From an uncultured Oscillospiraceae bacterium (GTDB lineage Bacteria; Bacillota; Clostridia; Oscillospirales; Acutalibacteraceae): 39,486 bases of DNA. Positions 24,455 through 32,241 of this stretch are shown piece by piece (the first letter of the stretch is position 1; each line of letters begins with the position of its first letter). Under the pieces are notes generated by a model. It did not search any database. It had not been told where the DNA came from and was given only the letters and a program-made list of their open reading frames with translations. The stretch spans positions 1 through 39,486 of the forward strand of contig UQLQ01000015.1 in assembly GCA_900541905.1 (NCBI GenBank), given 5' to 3'. A program made the position numbers and the translations under genes.

Positions 24455-25822
24455 TTAAGCTTTTCTTCTTTTAAAAGCTACTACCATAACACCTGCAGCT
24501 GCTGCAACAGTTACTGCCAAAATTATATAAGGAGTAGCGTCACCTGTTGTTGGGTTTCCACCCATAGTACCGTCTTGTGGTGGAGTTGTTGTTCCGTTAT
24601 CAGTTGGATTTTCAGGATTTTCCGGTGTGGTTGCAACCGGTTTTACTGTAAATGTTACTTCAGTTGGGTCAACAACCAAATTCAGTAAATCATCCTCTGT
24701 AACTTCTACAGCATAAGTGTTTTCACCAACAAATTCGTAGCCTTCCGGTGCTTCAACGGTTTCAATACCTCCGCCTACGTTAAAATAAGCTTTTTCATAA
24801 GACAAATCAGGCAATAAAGTGCCGTCTTCCAAAGCAAATTGAATGTTAACGGTTGCTACGCTTTTGGCTACTACAATTTCAAGGTCTGGCACAGTTGCTT
24901 GCCATTGGCCGCCAATGTACTCCAAACTGGTTGGATAGAACCAATCTTCGCCAGGATGCGCAGGTGGGATAGCTCTATATCCGTATGGCAACAGAATATT
25001 TTCTCTGTCATATACACCAATGTCATCAAACCAAATACGTCCGCCAGCTCCGATTGGATTTCCTGCCAGGTCAACATAGGTTACACTAAAGGAAACGGTA
25101 GTTGGATCAACTGTTGGTTTTACACTAAAGCTAACAGTGTCAACATCTGCTACCAATTGTCCATCTTTTTGGGTAACATTCACTTCTTGTGTATTTGCTG
25201 CTGCATCTACCAATTGAAAGCCTTTGCCTTCATATTGAGCAGCATCAGCAGTAATTGTGTGAGTTCCCTCAGTTAAATATTGAGTTTCTGTGTAAATAAA
25301 GTCTGCACCGTATAAACCGCTGTAAACATAATTTACAGTTACTGCTACGGAAGTTGGATCCTTTTTAAAGTTTGCTGTAATGTTGTATTCCAAAACATCA
25401 CCGTCTACTGCATCTTTCGGCTCAACAAAGTTTACTTTTACTTTTTCATTTGTTACCTCAAATGCTTTTTGTCCTGCTTCATCTGCATAATCTGCTCCAC
25501 CGAGCGCTTGGACTGTTCCATCAGCTTTTCTTAGGGATACGCTTAGTGTCCAGCTGTCAAACAAATATCCTGTTTGTGCTTGCGCTGTTAGTTCATAATA
25601 TTCTCCTGTTGTTACCATTCCCTTTTCTGCATCAGCAATATTAGAGCCTGTAAATTGTATATCACCTTTGCTCTCAGTACCATCGGTATTATTTGTTTCC
25701 AACATTAAGTGCGCTTTCTCTCCCGGTGCTGACGGAATCACTTCAGCCATAGCCGGAACTGCACAAACCACAAAAGCAAATACGCACGTTACCAGTACGG
25801 CTAAAAATCTTTTTGTTTTCAT
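24455..25822 (-). CDS. Sortase-anchored surface protein with MucBP-like repeats
   Basis: The protein (455 residues from the ATG at 25822) has a signal peptide with cleavage after AMA (residue 26). Several beta-rich modules follow, including SVKPTVDPTTVSFSVTYVDL-type repeats resembling MucBP/Ig-like folds. A Pro/Asn linker leads to a C-terminal sorting signal: NPTTGD (from N423), a hydrophobic stretch and KRRKA. This is a non-LPxTG sorting motif, of the kind used by class B/D-like or dedicated sortases. No sortase is in the window. A TTG three codons upstream could also start. The likely role is adhesion or wall structure. Confidence 0.85.
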   Translation of the reverse strand: MKTKRFLAVLVTCVFAFVVCAVPAMAEVIPSAPGEKAHLMLETNNTDGTESKGDIQFTGSNIADAEKGMVTTGEYYELTAQAQTGYLFDSWTLSVSLRKADGTVQALGGADYADEAGQKAFEVTNEKVKVNFVEPKDAVDGDVLEYNITANFKKDPTSVAVTVNYVYSGLYGADFIYTETQYLTEGTHTITADAAQYEGKGFQLVDAAANTQEVNVTQKDGQLVADVDTVSFSVKPTVDPTTVSFSVTYVDLAGNPIGAGGRIWFDDIGVYDRENILLPYGYRAIPPAHPGEDWFYPTSLEYIGGQWQATVPDLEIVVAKSVATVNIQFALEDGTLLPDLSYEKAYFNVGGGIETVEAPEGYEFVGENTYAVEVTEDDLLNLVVDPTEVTFTVKPVATTPENPENPTDNGTTTPPQDGTMGGNPTTGDATPYIILAVTVAAAAGVMVVAFKRRKA

Positions 25823-26082
25823 CTTTAACAATTTCCCCCTTCAAAAATTAGACTTTTTTTAGCATTGTTTTTTATATTCTTTTTACACTAAAACAATTGT
25901 AAAATCCCCTTTTATATACTAATTGTCTCCTGGTAAAAAAGGTCTACATTGTTTGCCAATGTGGTACATAAGCAAATAAACGTATATTAAAAATCAAAGT
26001 ACAATGCTATAATTTATCAAAACAGAATTGTCTGTTTGACACCCCATGAATGCTATAAACCAATACCTAAATTATGTTATGT

Positions 26083-26754
26083 TTATCCTTTCGCAGGTTC
26101 TCGCGAAATATATTCCCACATATCCGAACTATATGGCTGTTCCATAGGAATGGTAATATTCAAATTGGTTAACTCCAATGCTTTATCCCCTTCCATACAA
26201 TAATAAATATCTAAATTGGAAGGATCGCCTAAGTTAGGATCTATTGTATTATTTTGCAGTGTTTTCTGAATACTGTCTAAAATAGTTCTATCCAGTTGTT
26301 CTGCATCATACATATGAAATTCTTCTTTTTGCTGTTGAGGTGGTCCTGTAAACAATGCACATTCTTTTGAGAATGATATGGTCATTCCACCTTTCCCTGA
26401 AGTTGTAACATCAGCCAACGTTAAATTCCAACCAGTTGTATCTGCAATTGCCTGAATTAATTGGTCAGGTGTTGGTTTCTCTGAAAATGTGTAAGGATAT
26501 TCCTTAAACTGACCATTTTCACCTATATACAAGGTTGCTGTTACATTCTTGCTGTCGGATGCTGTGCCAGCTCCCCCTTGAACGGATGAAACAGGTACAT
26601 CCGAATTTTGAGTCTGGCTACCGCTTTCACTTTGCACATTAGAGGTATTTGAACTTGTACCGGACTCGGAAGAACTTGACTGTTGAGAGCAACCTACTCC
26701 CATTGCCAATACTAAAGCACATACCGCCGCGCATAAAAATACTTTCTTTTTCAA
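26083..26754 (-). CDS. GerMN-like lipoprotein
   Basis: The 223-residue protein has an N-terminal lipoprotein signal with the modified Cys probably at C22 (AMGVGCSQQ). A Ser/Thr/Gln-rich spacer follows, then a domain (about 72-215) resembling GerMN: ATLYIGENGQFKEYPY, then a helix LIQAIADTTGW, later LDRTILDSIQKTL. GerM-like proteins attach to the membrane in spore formation or germination, but other GerMN lipoproteins exist in vegetative cells. Start is TTG with AGGAG 8 nt upstream. The GerMN call is moderate; the lipoprotein call is firmer. Confidence 0.7.
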   Translation of the reverse strand: MKKKVFLCAAVCALVLAMGVGCSQQSSSSESGTSSNTSNVQSESGSQTQNSDVPVSSVQGGAGTASDSKNVTATLYIGENGQFKEYPYTFSEKPTPDQLIQAIADTTGWNLTLADVTTSGKGGMTISFSKECALFTGPPQQQKEEFHMYDAEQLDRTILDSIQKTLQNNTIDPNLGDPSNLDIYYCMEGDKALELTNLNITIPMEQPYSSDMWEYISREPAKG

Positions 26755-26962
26755 AAAATTTTCTCCTCTCCCTAAATAATGCTGTTAAAAATAAGTGAAG
26801 TTAAGCTTGATAATAAAAAACTTATTCACATCACTTTATAAGTAATTATACACCAAAAAACACGTAAGTTCTAGATGTTTTATATGAATTATAATAAAAT
26901 TAAATGTTCTTATATTATGCAAATTAATCACACTATTTTAATATGAGTATATATTGTAAATG

Positions 26963-27760
26963 CTATTTCATAGCCTGTATCACATTATGATATATTTCTG
27001 TATATCGTTTTTCAGGTATTGGTAAAGTTTCTCCTGTTGCTAACATAACATAATATCTTTCCACTTTAGAAACATGGTGGCAGTTAATAAGATAACTTCT
27101 ATGAATACGACAGAAAAAATCAGGAAATACGGAGGCTAAATCGCCAATAGATTTATGTATCACAATATTGTGGTTTACTGTATGTAAAACACTATATTTA
27201 TCTGCTGCCTCTATATAAATTACAGCATCTAACCGAATACCATAGGCAGACCTTGGTGTTTGAATAATTACTTTATTTTTTCTGTCATTGGTTTCTTTTA
27301 AAAGTTTTTTTACATAATGGTAAGTCTGTGTACTGAGTTTGAAAGGGAATAATTCATTCTCTTTCAATTCATTCCACTCATTGGATACATGCATATGATA
27401 AAGTCGATAGATGTCGTATTCTAACCTATAACAAAAAGTAATACGCTGTTTTGAGGCACAGATTAGGTCTGCATTTTCATCTGAAAACAGCAAATATTCT
27501 CCCAATACAACAATATGGTTTTTACTGCCTGTATCCAGTATATAAAAATGAGGATTTACCATTTTAAAGGCAGGCATAATAAAACCATTTTTAAACTGAG
27601 TCTTTATTGCTTTGGCGCCAAATACCAGAAGATTTCCAGGCCCAAGCCAAACGCAATCTTCTGCTAAAACGGAAAATAGGGGCCCCGTATTTAGGTTATA
27701 ATATTCTCTTATCAAATACTGTGTTACATCTGCAATATTATTCGCATCCAATTCCATCAT
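26963..27760 (-). CDS. Regulator with NTF2/SnoaL-like sensor and LytTR DNA-binding domain
   Basis: From the preferred ATG at 27760 (AAGGAG lies 13 nt upstream) the protein is 265 residues. Residues 1-130 look like an NTF2/SnoaL-like alpha+beta fold (YYNLNTGPLFSVLAEDCVWL, then GAKAIKTQF), a small-molecule-binding cup. Residues about 165-265 are a LytTR DNA-binding domain (IYIEAADKYSVLH, then FCRIHRSYLINCHHVSKVER). There is no response-regulator receiver domain, so it would sense a ligand directly rather than by phosphorylation. LytTR proteins often control exopolysaccharide, bacteriocin or surface genes; its targets are unknown. A neighbouring tRNA-Arg lies just upstream. Confidence 0.8.
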   Translation of the reverse strand: MMELDANNIADVTQYLIREYYNLNTGPLFSVLAEDCVWLGPGNLLVFGAKAIKTQFKNGFIMPAFKMVNPHFYILDTGSKNHIVVLGEYLLFSDENADLICASKQRITFCYRLEYDIYRLYHMHVSNEWNELKENELFPFKLSTQTYHYVKKLLKETNDRKNKVIIQTPRSAYGIRLDAVIYIEAADKYSVLHTVNHNIVIHKSIGDLASVFPDFFCRIHRSYLINCHHVSKVERYYVMLATGETLPIPEKRYTEIYHNVIQAMK

Positions 27761-27889
27761 ATGCTCTAATATTCTCCTTTTGAATATTATATCAAATAAC
27801 AAATTTGAAAATCTACATATTTTCGTTAATGACTGACCAATAGCGTGAATAACGTTTCTATGGCATTCAATCAAAGTTTTATAATCAAA

Positions 27890-27926
27890 AAAGAAAAAGC
27901 GTTCATCTAAAAAGATGAACGCTTTT
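27890..27926 (-). terminator. Terminator of tRNA-Arg(ACG)
   Basis: AAAAGCGTTCATCT pairs with AGATGAACGCTTTT and a T-rich tract follows on the minus strand. It overlaps the tRNA's 3' end. Confidence 0.85.
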
Positions 27927-28002
27927 GGCGTGCCTGAAGGGATTCGAACCCCTGACCTTTTGGTTCGTAGCCAAACACTCTATCCAGCTGAGCTACAGGC
28001 AC
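27926..28002 (-). tRNA. tRNA-Arg (anticodon ACG)
   Basis: 77-nt cloverleaf on the minus strand: acceptor GTGCCTG/CAGGCAC, D-stem GCTC/GAGT, anticodon stem TTTGG/CCAAA with loop CTACGAA, T-loop TTCGAAT, encoded CCA. Confidence 0.97.
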
Positions 28003-28052
28003 AAACATGCTTATTTACATAAGCTGCCTAACTATAATATCATAATCAATAT

Positions 28053-28070
28053 AAAAAGACAAGTCTTTTT
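28053..28070. terminator. Weak terminator-like hairpin after the chromate transporter genes
   Basis: AAAAAGA pairs with TCTTTTT around CAAG. It is A/T-only in most pairs, so termination would be partial. Confidence 0.35.
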
Positions 28071-28169
28071 TTAAGCATGTCATATTTTTTCTGTTTTTAT
28101 AAATATTTCGCAAAATACTTAAGAGATTTTATGCAAAATGTTTTATTTCATTTTATAACAGAAAAAGTT

Positions 28170-28733
28170 TTATATATAAGAAATACAATAAATAAGCAAA
28201 CTAACCACACCACACAAACACATAACAAGAATAGGGTTCCATTTCAGTATGCGCAGTATGAAAAAAGCTACAACAAACAATATCACACTAATCCATTGAA
28301 CGTTTTGTATGTTAACTGACTGGTTTCCAAATAATACTGTTAACAACATAGATAGACCAGCAGCTGTAATTAATGCAATTACAACAGGTCTTAAACTGCT
28401 TAACACATCCCTCACGGCAACCGCACCGGAGTACTTACGATAAATAATAGCTAAAACAGATACAATAATACAAGCCGGTAAGATGCACCCAAATGTAGCT
28501 ACAATTGCACCGGGAATACCTGCAATACGAATACCCACAAAAGTCGCAGAATTAATGGATATAGGGCCAGGCGTCATTTCTGCGATAGTTACAAGGTTTG
28601 TAAACTCTCCCATAGAAAGCCAACCATTGGTATCCACCACTTGATTTTGAATAATAGGAATTGCTGCATAACCACCACCGATACTGAATACTCCGACTTG
28701 CAAAAAACTGAGAAACAGTTTTAGATATATCAT
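28170..28733 (-). CDS. Chromate transporter family protein, second half-size subunit
   Basis: The 187-residue half-length CHR protein has four to six membrane segments and the family's signature near the start (LQVGVFSIGGGYAAIP, then LVTIAEMTPGPISINSATF). Two half-size genes usually make a heteromeric chromate/sulfate-type anion exchanger. It overlaps the upstream half-gene by 4 bp. The real substrate in anaerobes may not be chromate. Confidence 0.9.
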   Translation of the reverse strand: MIYLKLFLSFLQVGVFSIGGGYAAIPIIQNQVVDTNGWLSMGEFTNLVTIAEMTPGPISINSATFVGIRIAGIPGAIVATFGCILPACIIVSVLAIIYRKYSGAVAVRDVLSSLRPVVIALITAAGLSMLLTVLFGNQSVNIQNVQWISVILFVVAFFILRILKWNPILVMCLCGVVSLLIYCISYI

Positions 28734-29380
28734 GACTTCCTCTCCCTATAGCGAAAGATTAATGTCTTAACAATTCCTAAAACAACAGCTGCCAAAATAA
28801 TATATATCACATTTATTTGAAATATAAAATCACAAACAAAGGCTGCAATAAAAATAATAGTAGACAATATACTTTTTTCTTTTGCTGCGTTAATCCCCAA
28901 ATCACATGCGACATCCAATATAACAGCAGCTACTCCTGCCTGCATTCCCTTTAAAACAACAGCTACCCATATGTTGTTTGCAAACGCTGTATAGAAAAAT
29001 GAGATAACCGAAAGAATGATCATAGGAGGCAATATTGTTCCCAGAACTGCAATCAGCATACCCGCAAATCCACAAACTTTCCATCCTACCAATATTGCTG
29101 CATTTACCGCAATTGCTCCCGGAGAGGATTGGGCAAGTGCCGTAAAATCCAACATTTCTTTTTCATCAATCCACTTTAGTTGATCTACAAACTTTCTTTT
29201 CATAAACGTTACAATAACAAAGCCCCCACCAAAGGTAAATGCACTAATATATAATGTTGTCGAAAATAGGGTAAGCAATTTTTTTATATTATGTTTTGGA
29301 ATCTGTTCTCTTTTCTGTTCATCTAACGGAATATTTTGTTTTGACTTCATATTTGTAGTTTTTTTATTCTTCTTGCACAA
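28730..29380 (-). CDS. Chromate transporter family protein, first half-size subunit
   Basis: The 216-residue half-length CHR protein has the same signature (FTFGGGFVIVTFMKRKFVD, then DFTALAQSSPGAIAVNAAIL) after a charged N-terminal segment of about 30 residues. TTG start at 29380 is supported by GGGGAG 7 nt upstream. Operon with the second half-gene and divergent from a LysR gene, a common arrangement for CHR pairs. Confidence 0.9.
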   Translation of the reverse strand: MCKKNKKTTNMKSKQNIPLDEQKREQIPKHNIKKLLTLFSTTLYISAFTFGGGFVIVTFMKRKFVDQLKWIDEKEMLDFTALAQSSPGAIAVNAAILVGWKVCGFAGMLIAVLGTILPPMIILSVISFFYTAFANNIWVAVVLKGMQAGVAAVILDVACDLGINAAKEKSILSTIIFIAAFVCDFIFQINVIYIILAAVVLGIVKTLIFRYRERKS

Positions 29381-29880
29381 TCTATTTCTCCCCTATTCAG
29401 CCAAATGTAATATAGCATTGACATGTTCCTAATCATATCTCATATAACAGCACTGTTTGTATGTTCCCTAAAAAATGGATAATATCCACCGCATAATTAA
29501 TAGTCGTAAAATTTTATACCGTTATATACGCTTTCCTAATTTTCTCTTCAAACTCTGCGACAAATGAGATTCCATAATATTTATGGAATATTGTTTTGTC
29601 AAACGATTTCTGCTCTAAGACATTTTCTTTCAAATTTCCCAGGTGATACTAACTTCTTATATAAAAATTACAGTGACCGGTATAGCCAATCATGTTTAAT
29701 CGATTCTGTACAAATAATCGAAAGCAACATTCTCTTTTTCATACAATTGTAGTGTTAAAAATGTTTCACTTTTTGCCTTTTATGCGTAATGCCACAAAAT
29801 CTCTGTAGAAATAGTTATCTCCTGCTATTATTATACCGCTTGCAGAATCATAATAAAAATATTATAATTTTATAAAGTTA
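29381..29880. other. Divergent control region between chromate transporter and LysR genes
   Basis: No gene is convincing. It contains a perfect palindrome at 29569-29589, ATTCCATAA-TAT-TTATGGAAT, 9 bp per arm. Its position, about 190 bp upstream of the transporter start and 330 bp upstream of the LysR start, suits a binding site. TTGACA at 29418 faces right with a poorly spaced TATAAC. Confidence 0.5.
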
Positions 29881-29903
29881 TTAGATATTTAGCTATAATC
29901 TAA
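29881..29903. promoter_or_regulatory. LysR-type box overlapping the LysR -10
   Basis: TTAGAT-N11-ATCTAA is a T-N11-A dyad with 6-bp perfect arms. TATAAT (29894-29899) lies inside it, so LysR binding would block its own promoter. A good -35 is not seen. Confidence 0.6.
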
Positions 29904-29920
29904 AGAAAGAAGTGCTATTA

Positions 29921-30796
29921 TTGACCATACGACATTTTCGCATATTTATAGCAGTTGCAAAAACAGAAAGTATCACGAAAGCTGCACAATCACTATATGT
30001 TACCCAGCCTACCGTTAGTGTTGCCATCCGTGAAATGGAACAACATTACGGAACACACTTTTTCGATAGAATTAATCAAAGATTGCGTATTACTGAAGAA
30101 GGAAAAGCATTATTGAGCCATGCAACACATCTAATTAGCATCTATGATGATATTGAAACATCATTTCAAAATCCAGATGCATTAGGAATTCTCCGAATAG
30201 GAGCCAGTGTAAATATAGGAAGTTATTATTTGCCGGAATATATTCAACTGTTTGAGCAACAATTTCCAAATATACGCGTTCAAGTTCGCGTCACCACTAC
30301 AGAAGTGATTGAAAAATTATTATTGGAAAATCAGTTGGATTTAGCAATTGTGGGAGGGATAATCCATTCTCCATTTATCAAGCTTTCTCCTGTATTTTCC
30401 GAAGCTCATATAGCAGTATGTTGTCCAACACATAGTATGGCAGGCAAGACTGTTTCTTTGAGTGAATTTGTTTCGCAACCATTGTTATTCCGAGAGCGAA
30501 ACAGCGGCGCCTTTCGTGCATTTCAATCTGCTGTTTCCCAGCTGGGATATCCCATAGAACCTGCCTGGGAAAGTTCATCTCAAGAGGCTATATTAGAAGC
30601 CGCTTCTCTTAATCTTGGCGTCACAATACTACCGGAAAAACTTGCAAAAAAAGAATTCTCTAAAAATCAACTGGCTCAGATTCATATCTCCGACTTTTCT
30701 TTTCAAAACACAGTATGCCTTGCCTACCATAAAAGTAAGTTTATTTCACCTGCAATGCGACATTTTATAGATTTAGTTTTTTCAATAAAATATTAA
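29921..30796 (+). CDS. LysR-family regulator, likely controlling the chromate transporter pair
   Basis: The 291-residue protein (TTG start at 29921 giving MTIRHFRIFIAVAK, typical of this family; a GTG at 29912 is also in frame) has a LysR winged helix (ITKAAQSLYVTQPTVSVAIRE) and a periplasmic-binding-like effector domain (GASVNIGSYYLPEYI, then LAIVGGIIHSPFI). It is divergent from the transporter operon and overlaps a T-N11-A box, so autoregulation and control of the neighbour are expected. The ribosome site is weak. Confidence 0.9.
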   Translation: MTIRHFRIFIAVAKTESITKAAQSLYVTQPTVSVAIREMEQHYGTHFFDRINQRLRITEEGKALLSHATHLISIYDDIETSFQNPDALGILRIGASVNIGSYYLPEYIQLFEQQFPNIRVQVRVTTTEVIEKLLLENQLDLAIVGGIIHSPFIKLSPVFSEAHIAVCCPTHSMAGKTVSLSEFVSQPLLFRERNSGAFRAFQSAVSQLGYPIEPAWESSSQEAILEAASLNLGVTILPEKLAKKEFSKNQLAQIHISDFSFQNTVCLAYHKSKFISPAMRHFIDLVFSIKY

Positions 30797-30797
30797 A

Positions 30798-31130
30798 AAA
30801 GGGCAAAATCTCCTGACTTTCTCCGTTACCACTTGGTAAGCCAAAATTCTGTTCCTTGTCATTTCGCCCTTTCCCGATAAGGTCCTAAAAACGCACTATT
30901 TCCTCGCCTTCCAAAAATAAGCTCAGTGCAGAGCTTGATTGAAGTCTGCACTGAGCTTATTTTCTCTCCTCTGCCTCTCTATAAACTAAAAGATAGGGCC
31001 TCCAGCCTGGAAATTCAGACGGAAGCCCCGCATCTACTCGTGAAAATTCTTGTTTTCACCATTTTATGAAAAAAGCATCTATGGAAAATTACTTTGGATT
31101 TTGCTCTCTGAAAAGCCCACAAATCCACAT
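30798..31130 (-). ncRNA. Candidate structured RNA, unassigned
   Basis: The region has no coding potential but is packed with hairpins: 30798-30809/30861-30872 (12 bp closing stem enclosing TTACC/GGTAA at 30826-30839); 30916-30932/30945-30961 (17 bp); 30996-31003/31021-31028; 31040-31046/31053-31059; 31095-31101/31121-31127. In two stems one position pairs only as G-U when read on the minus strand and would be A-C on the plus strand. This points to a minus-strand transcript that ends in GCCCTTTTTT. It matched no RNA class I can recall (not RNase P, tmRNA, SRP RNA or a known riboswitch). Confidence 0.45.
30916..30961. terminator. Strong hairpin downstream of LysR gene
   Basis: A 17-bp stem (AATAAGCTCAGTGCAGA with its complement) followed by T-rich sequence on the plus strand. 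It may end LysR transcription and is also part of the candidate RNA. Confidence 0.6.
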
Positions 31131-31135
31131 GAATA

Positions 31136-31172
31136 CTAAAAAACGGGCCGGTCATCTATTATGACCGGCCCG
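31136..31172 (-). terminator. GC-rich terminator
   Basis: CGGGCCGGTCAT pairs with ATGACCGGCCCG, 12 perfect bp. The minus strand continues with TTTTTT. It is a second terminator beyond the tRNA cluster's own. Confidence 0.85.
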
Positions 31173-31221
31173 GATGGAAGGGGGGACACTTTAGATCTAT
31201 GCCCATCGCGAGCGTCATAGC

Positions 31222-31264
31222 CCGGAAAAAGAAAAGAGTCCGAACGCGAATTGCGCTCAGACTC
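31222..31264 (-). terminator. Terminator of the tRNA Pro-Thr-Tyr operon
   Basis: GAGTC/GACTC stem with inner GA/TC and CGC/GCG pairs, followed on the minus strand by TTTTCTTTTT, just past tRNA-Tyr. Confidence 0.75.
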
Positions 31265-31268
31265 AGTC

Positions 31269-31353
31269 TGGTGGGAGAAGATGGATTCGAACCATCGAAG
31301 CATGACGCAACAGATTTACAGTCTGCCCCCTTTGGCCACTCGGGAATTCTCCC
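31269..31353 (-). tRNA. tRNA-Tyr (anticodon GTA)
   Basis: 85-nt class II tRNA with long variable arm: acceptor GGGAGAA/TTCTCCC, anticodon loop CTGTAAA, T-loop TTCGAAT, encoded CCA. Confidence 0.97.
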
Positions 31354-31357
31354 ATAT

Positions 31358-31433
31358 TGGAGCTGGTGGACGGACTTGAACCCCCGACCTGCTGATTACA
31401 AATCAGCTGCTCTACCAACTGAGCTACACCAGC
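31358..31433 (-). tRNA. tRNA-Thr (anticodon TGT)
   Basis: 76-nt cloverleaf: acceptor GCTGGTG/CACCAGC-type pairing, anticodon stem GCTGA/TCAGC with loop TTTGTAA, T-loop TTCAAGT, encoded CCA. It lies 4 nt from tRNA-Tyr. Confidence 0.97.
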
Positions 31434-31510
31434 GTATTTGCTACGATTGTGATTATATCACTAACCGCAGAATGTGTCAACGCCTAGACACATAGATTAC
31501 CTTACGGTAA

Positions 31511-31587
31511 TGGTCGAGGTGACAGGGTTCGAACCTGCGGCATCTTGGTCCCAAACCAAGCACTCTACCAAACTGAGCTACACCTCG
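31511..31587 (-). tRNA. tRNA-Pro (anticodon TGG)
   Basis: 77-nt cloverleaf: acceptor CGAGGTG/CACCTCG, anticodon stem CTTGG/CCAAG with loop TTTGGGA, T-loop TTCGAAC, encoded CCA. First in the three-tRNA cluster. Confidence 0.97.
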
Positions 31588-31785
31588 ATTTATGCTTCAA
31601 AAACGTTCTGCTTTTGAACTCGCCTGTTGATTATATCGCATATCAGACGTTTCGTCAACCCCCTTTTTTTAAATTTTTATAAAAAAGTTGTTTTTTTTAT
31701 GTGTTCTTATATTTTACTGCTTGCAAGTAACGATTTGAAATGGTAAACTATAGGAATGCTACACTTGTTTTGTGGGGGCGAAATA

Positions 31786-32223
31786 TTGGACAAGTTAAAC
31801 AAACTAATAAAAAAGTTTATTAATAAAGAAACTATCTTATATCTTATATTTGGTGTTCTTACCACTATCCTAAATATTGCTATTTGTGGACTGCTTTATG
31901 ATATTCTGCATTGGGATGTTATTATAGCAACCGTCATAGCATGGATTGCTGCAGTAATATTTGCATTTATTACTAATAAAATATTTGTATTTAATAGCAA
32001 AACTACCGACAAAAAAGTTCTACTGAAAGAGACTGTTTCTTTTTTAATTGCCCGTCTGGTCTCATTGGGATTTGACGTTTTAATTACATGGCTGATGGTA
32101 GATGTCGGCGGAATAAATGTTTGGGTTACAAAAGTTGTTTCAAATGTTGTCGTTGTCATTTTGAATTATATTTTCAGTAAATTATTTATATTTAATAATA
32201 AACAGCATACAAAACAAAAGTAA
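31786..32223 (+). CDS. GtrA-family membrane protein
   Basis: The 145-residue protein has four membrane segments (ILYLIFGVLTTILNIAICGL, IIATVIAWIAAVIFAFI, a middle LIARLVSLGFDVLITWLMV, and VVSNVVVVILNYIFSKLFIF). The conserved basic/aromatic NKIFVF and SKLFIF ends mark GtrA-like proteins. GtrA proteins help move lipid-linked sugars across the membrane for wall or surface glycans. TTG start at 31786 has GGGGGCG 7 nt upstream. It precedes glyS by 18 bp, an odd partnering probably due to shared transcription only. Confidence 0.87.
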   Translation: MDKLNKLIKKFINKETILYLIFGVLTTILNIAICGLLYDILHWDVIIATVIAWIAAVIFAFITNKIFVFNSKTTDKKVLLKETVSFLIARLVSLGFDVLITWLMVDVGGINVWVTKVVSNVVVVILNYIFSKLFIFNNKQHTKQK

Positions 32224-32241
32224 GCGTGGAGGATAATAAAT

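Noticed and set aside
28077..28319. Plus-strand frame overlapping the chromate transporter end
   Set aside because: Shadow of the minus-strand gene; no start signal.
29418..29448. Plus-strand promoter (TTGACA with TATAAC)
   Set aside because: Spacer is about 19 bp and no gene follows for 470 bp; chance match is likely in this A/T-rich stretch.
29564..29752. Small plus-strand protein between chromate transporter and LysR genes
   Set aside because: No ribosome site, odd composition, and it covers a palindrome that fits a control region.
31199..31495. Plus-strand 98-residue frame over the tRNA-Tyr/Thr region
   Set aside because: Opposite-strand reading of tRNA genes; no ribosome site.
31600..31756. 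T-box leader for glyS
   Set aside because: No GGGTGGTACCGCG-like T-box core, and GtrA lies between.
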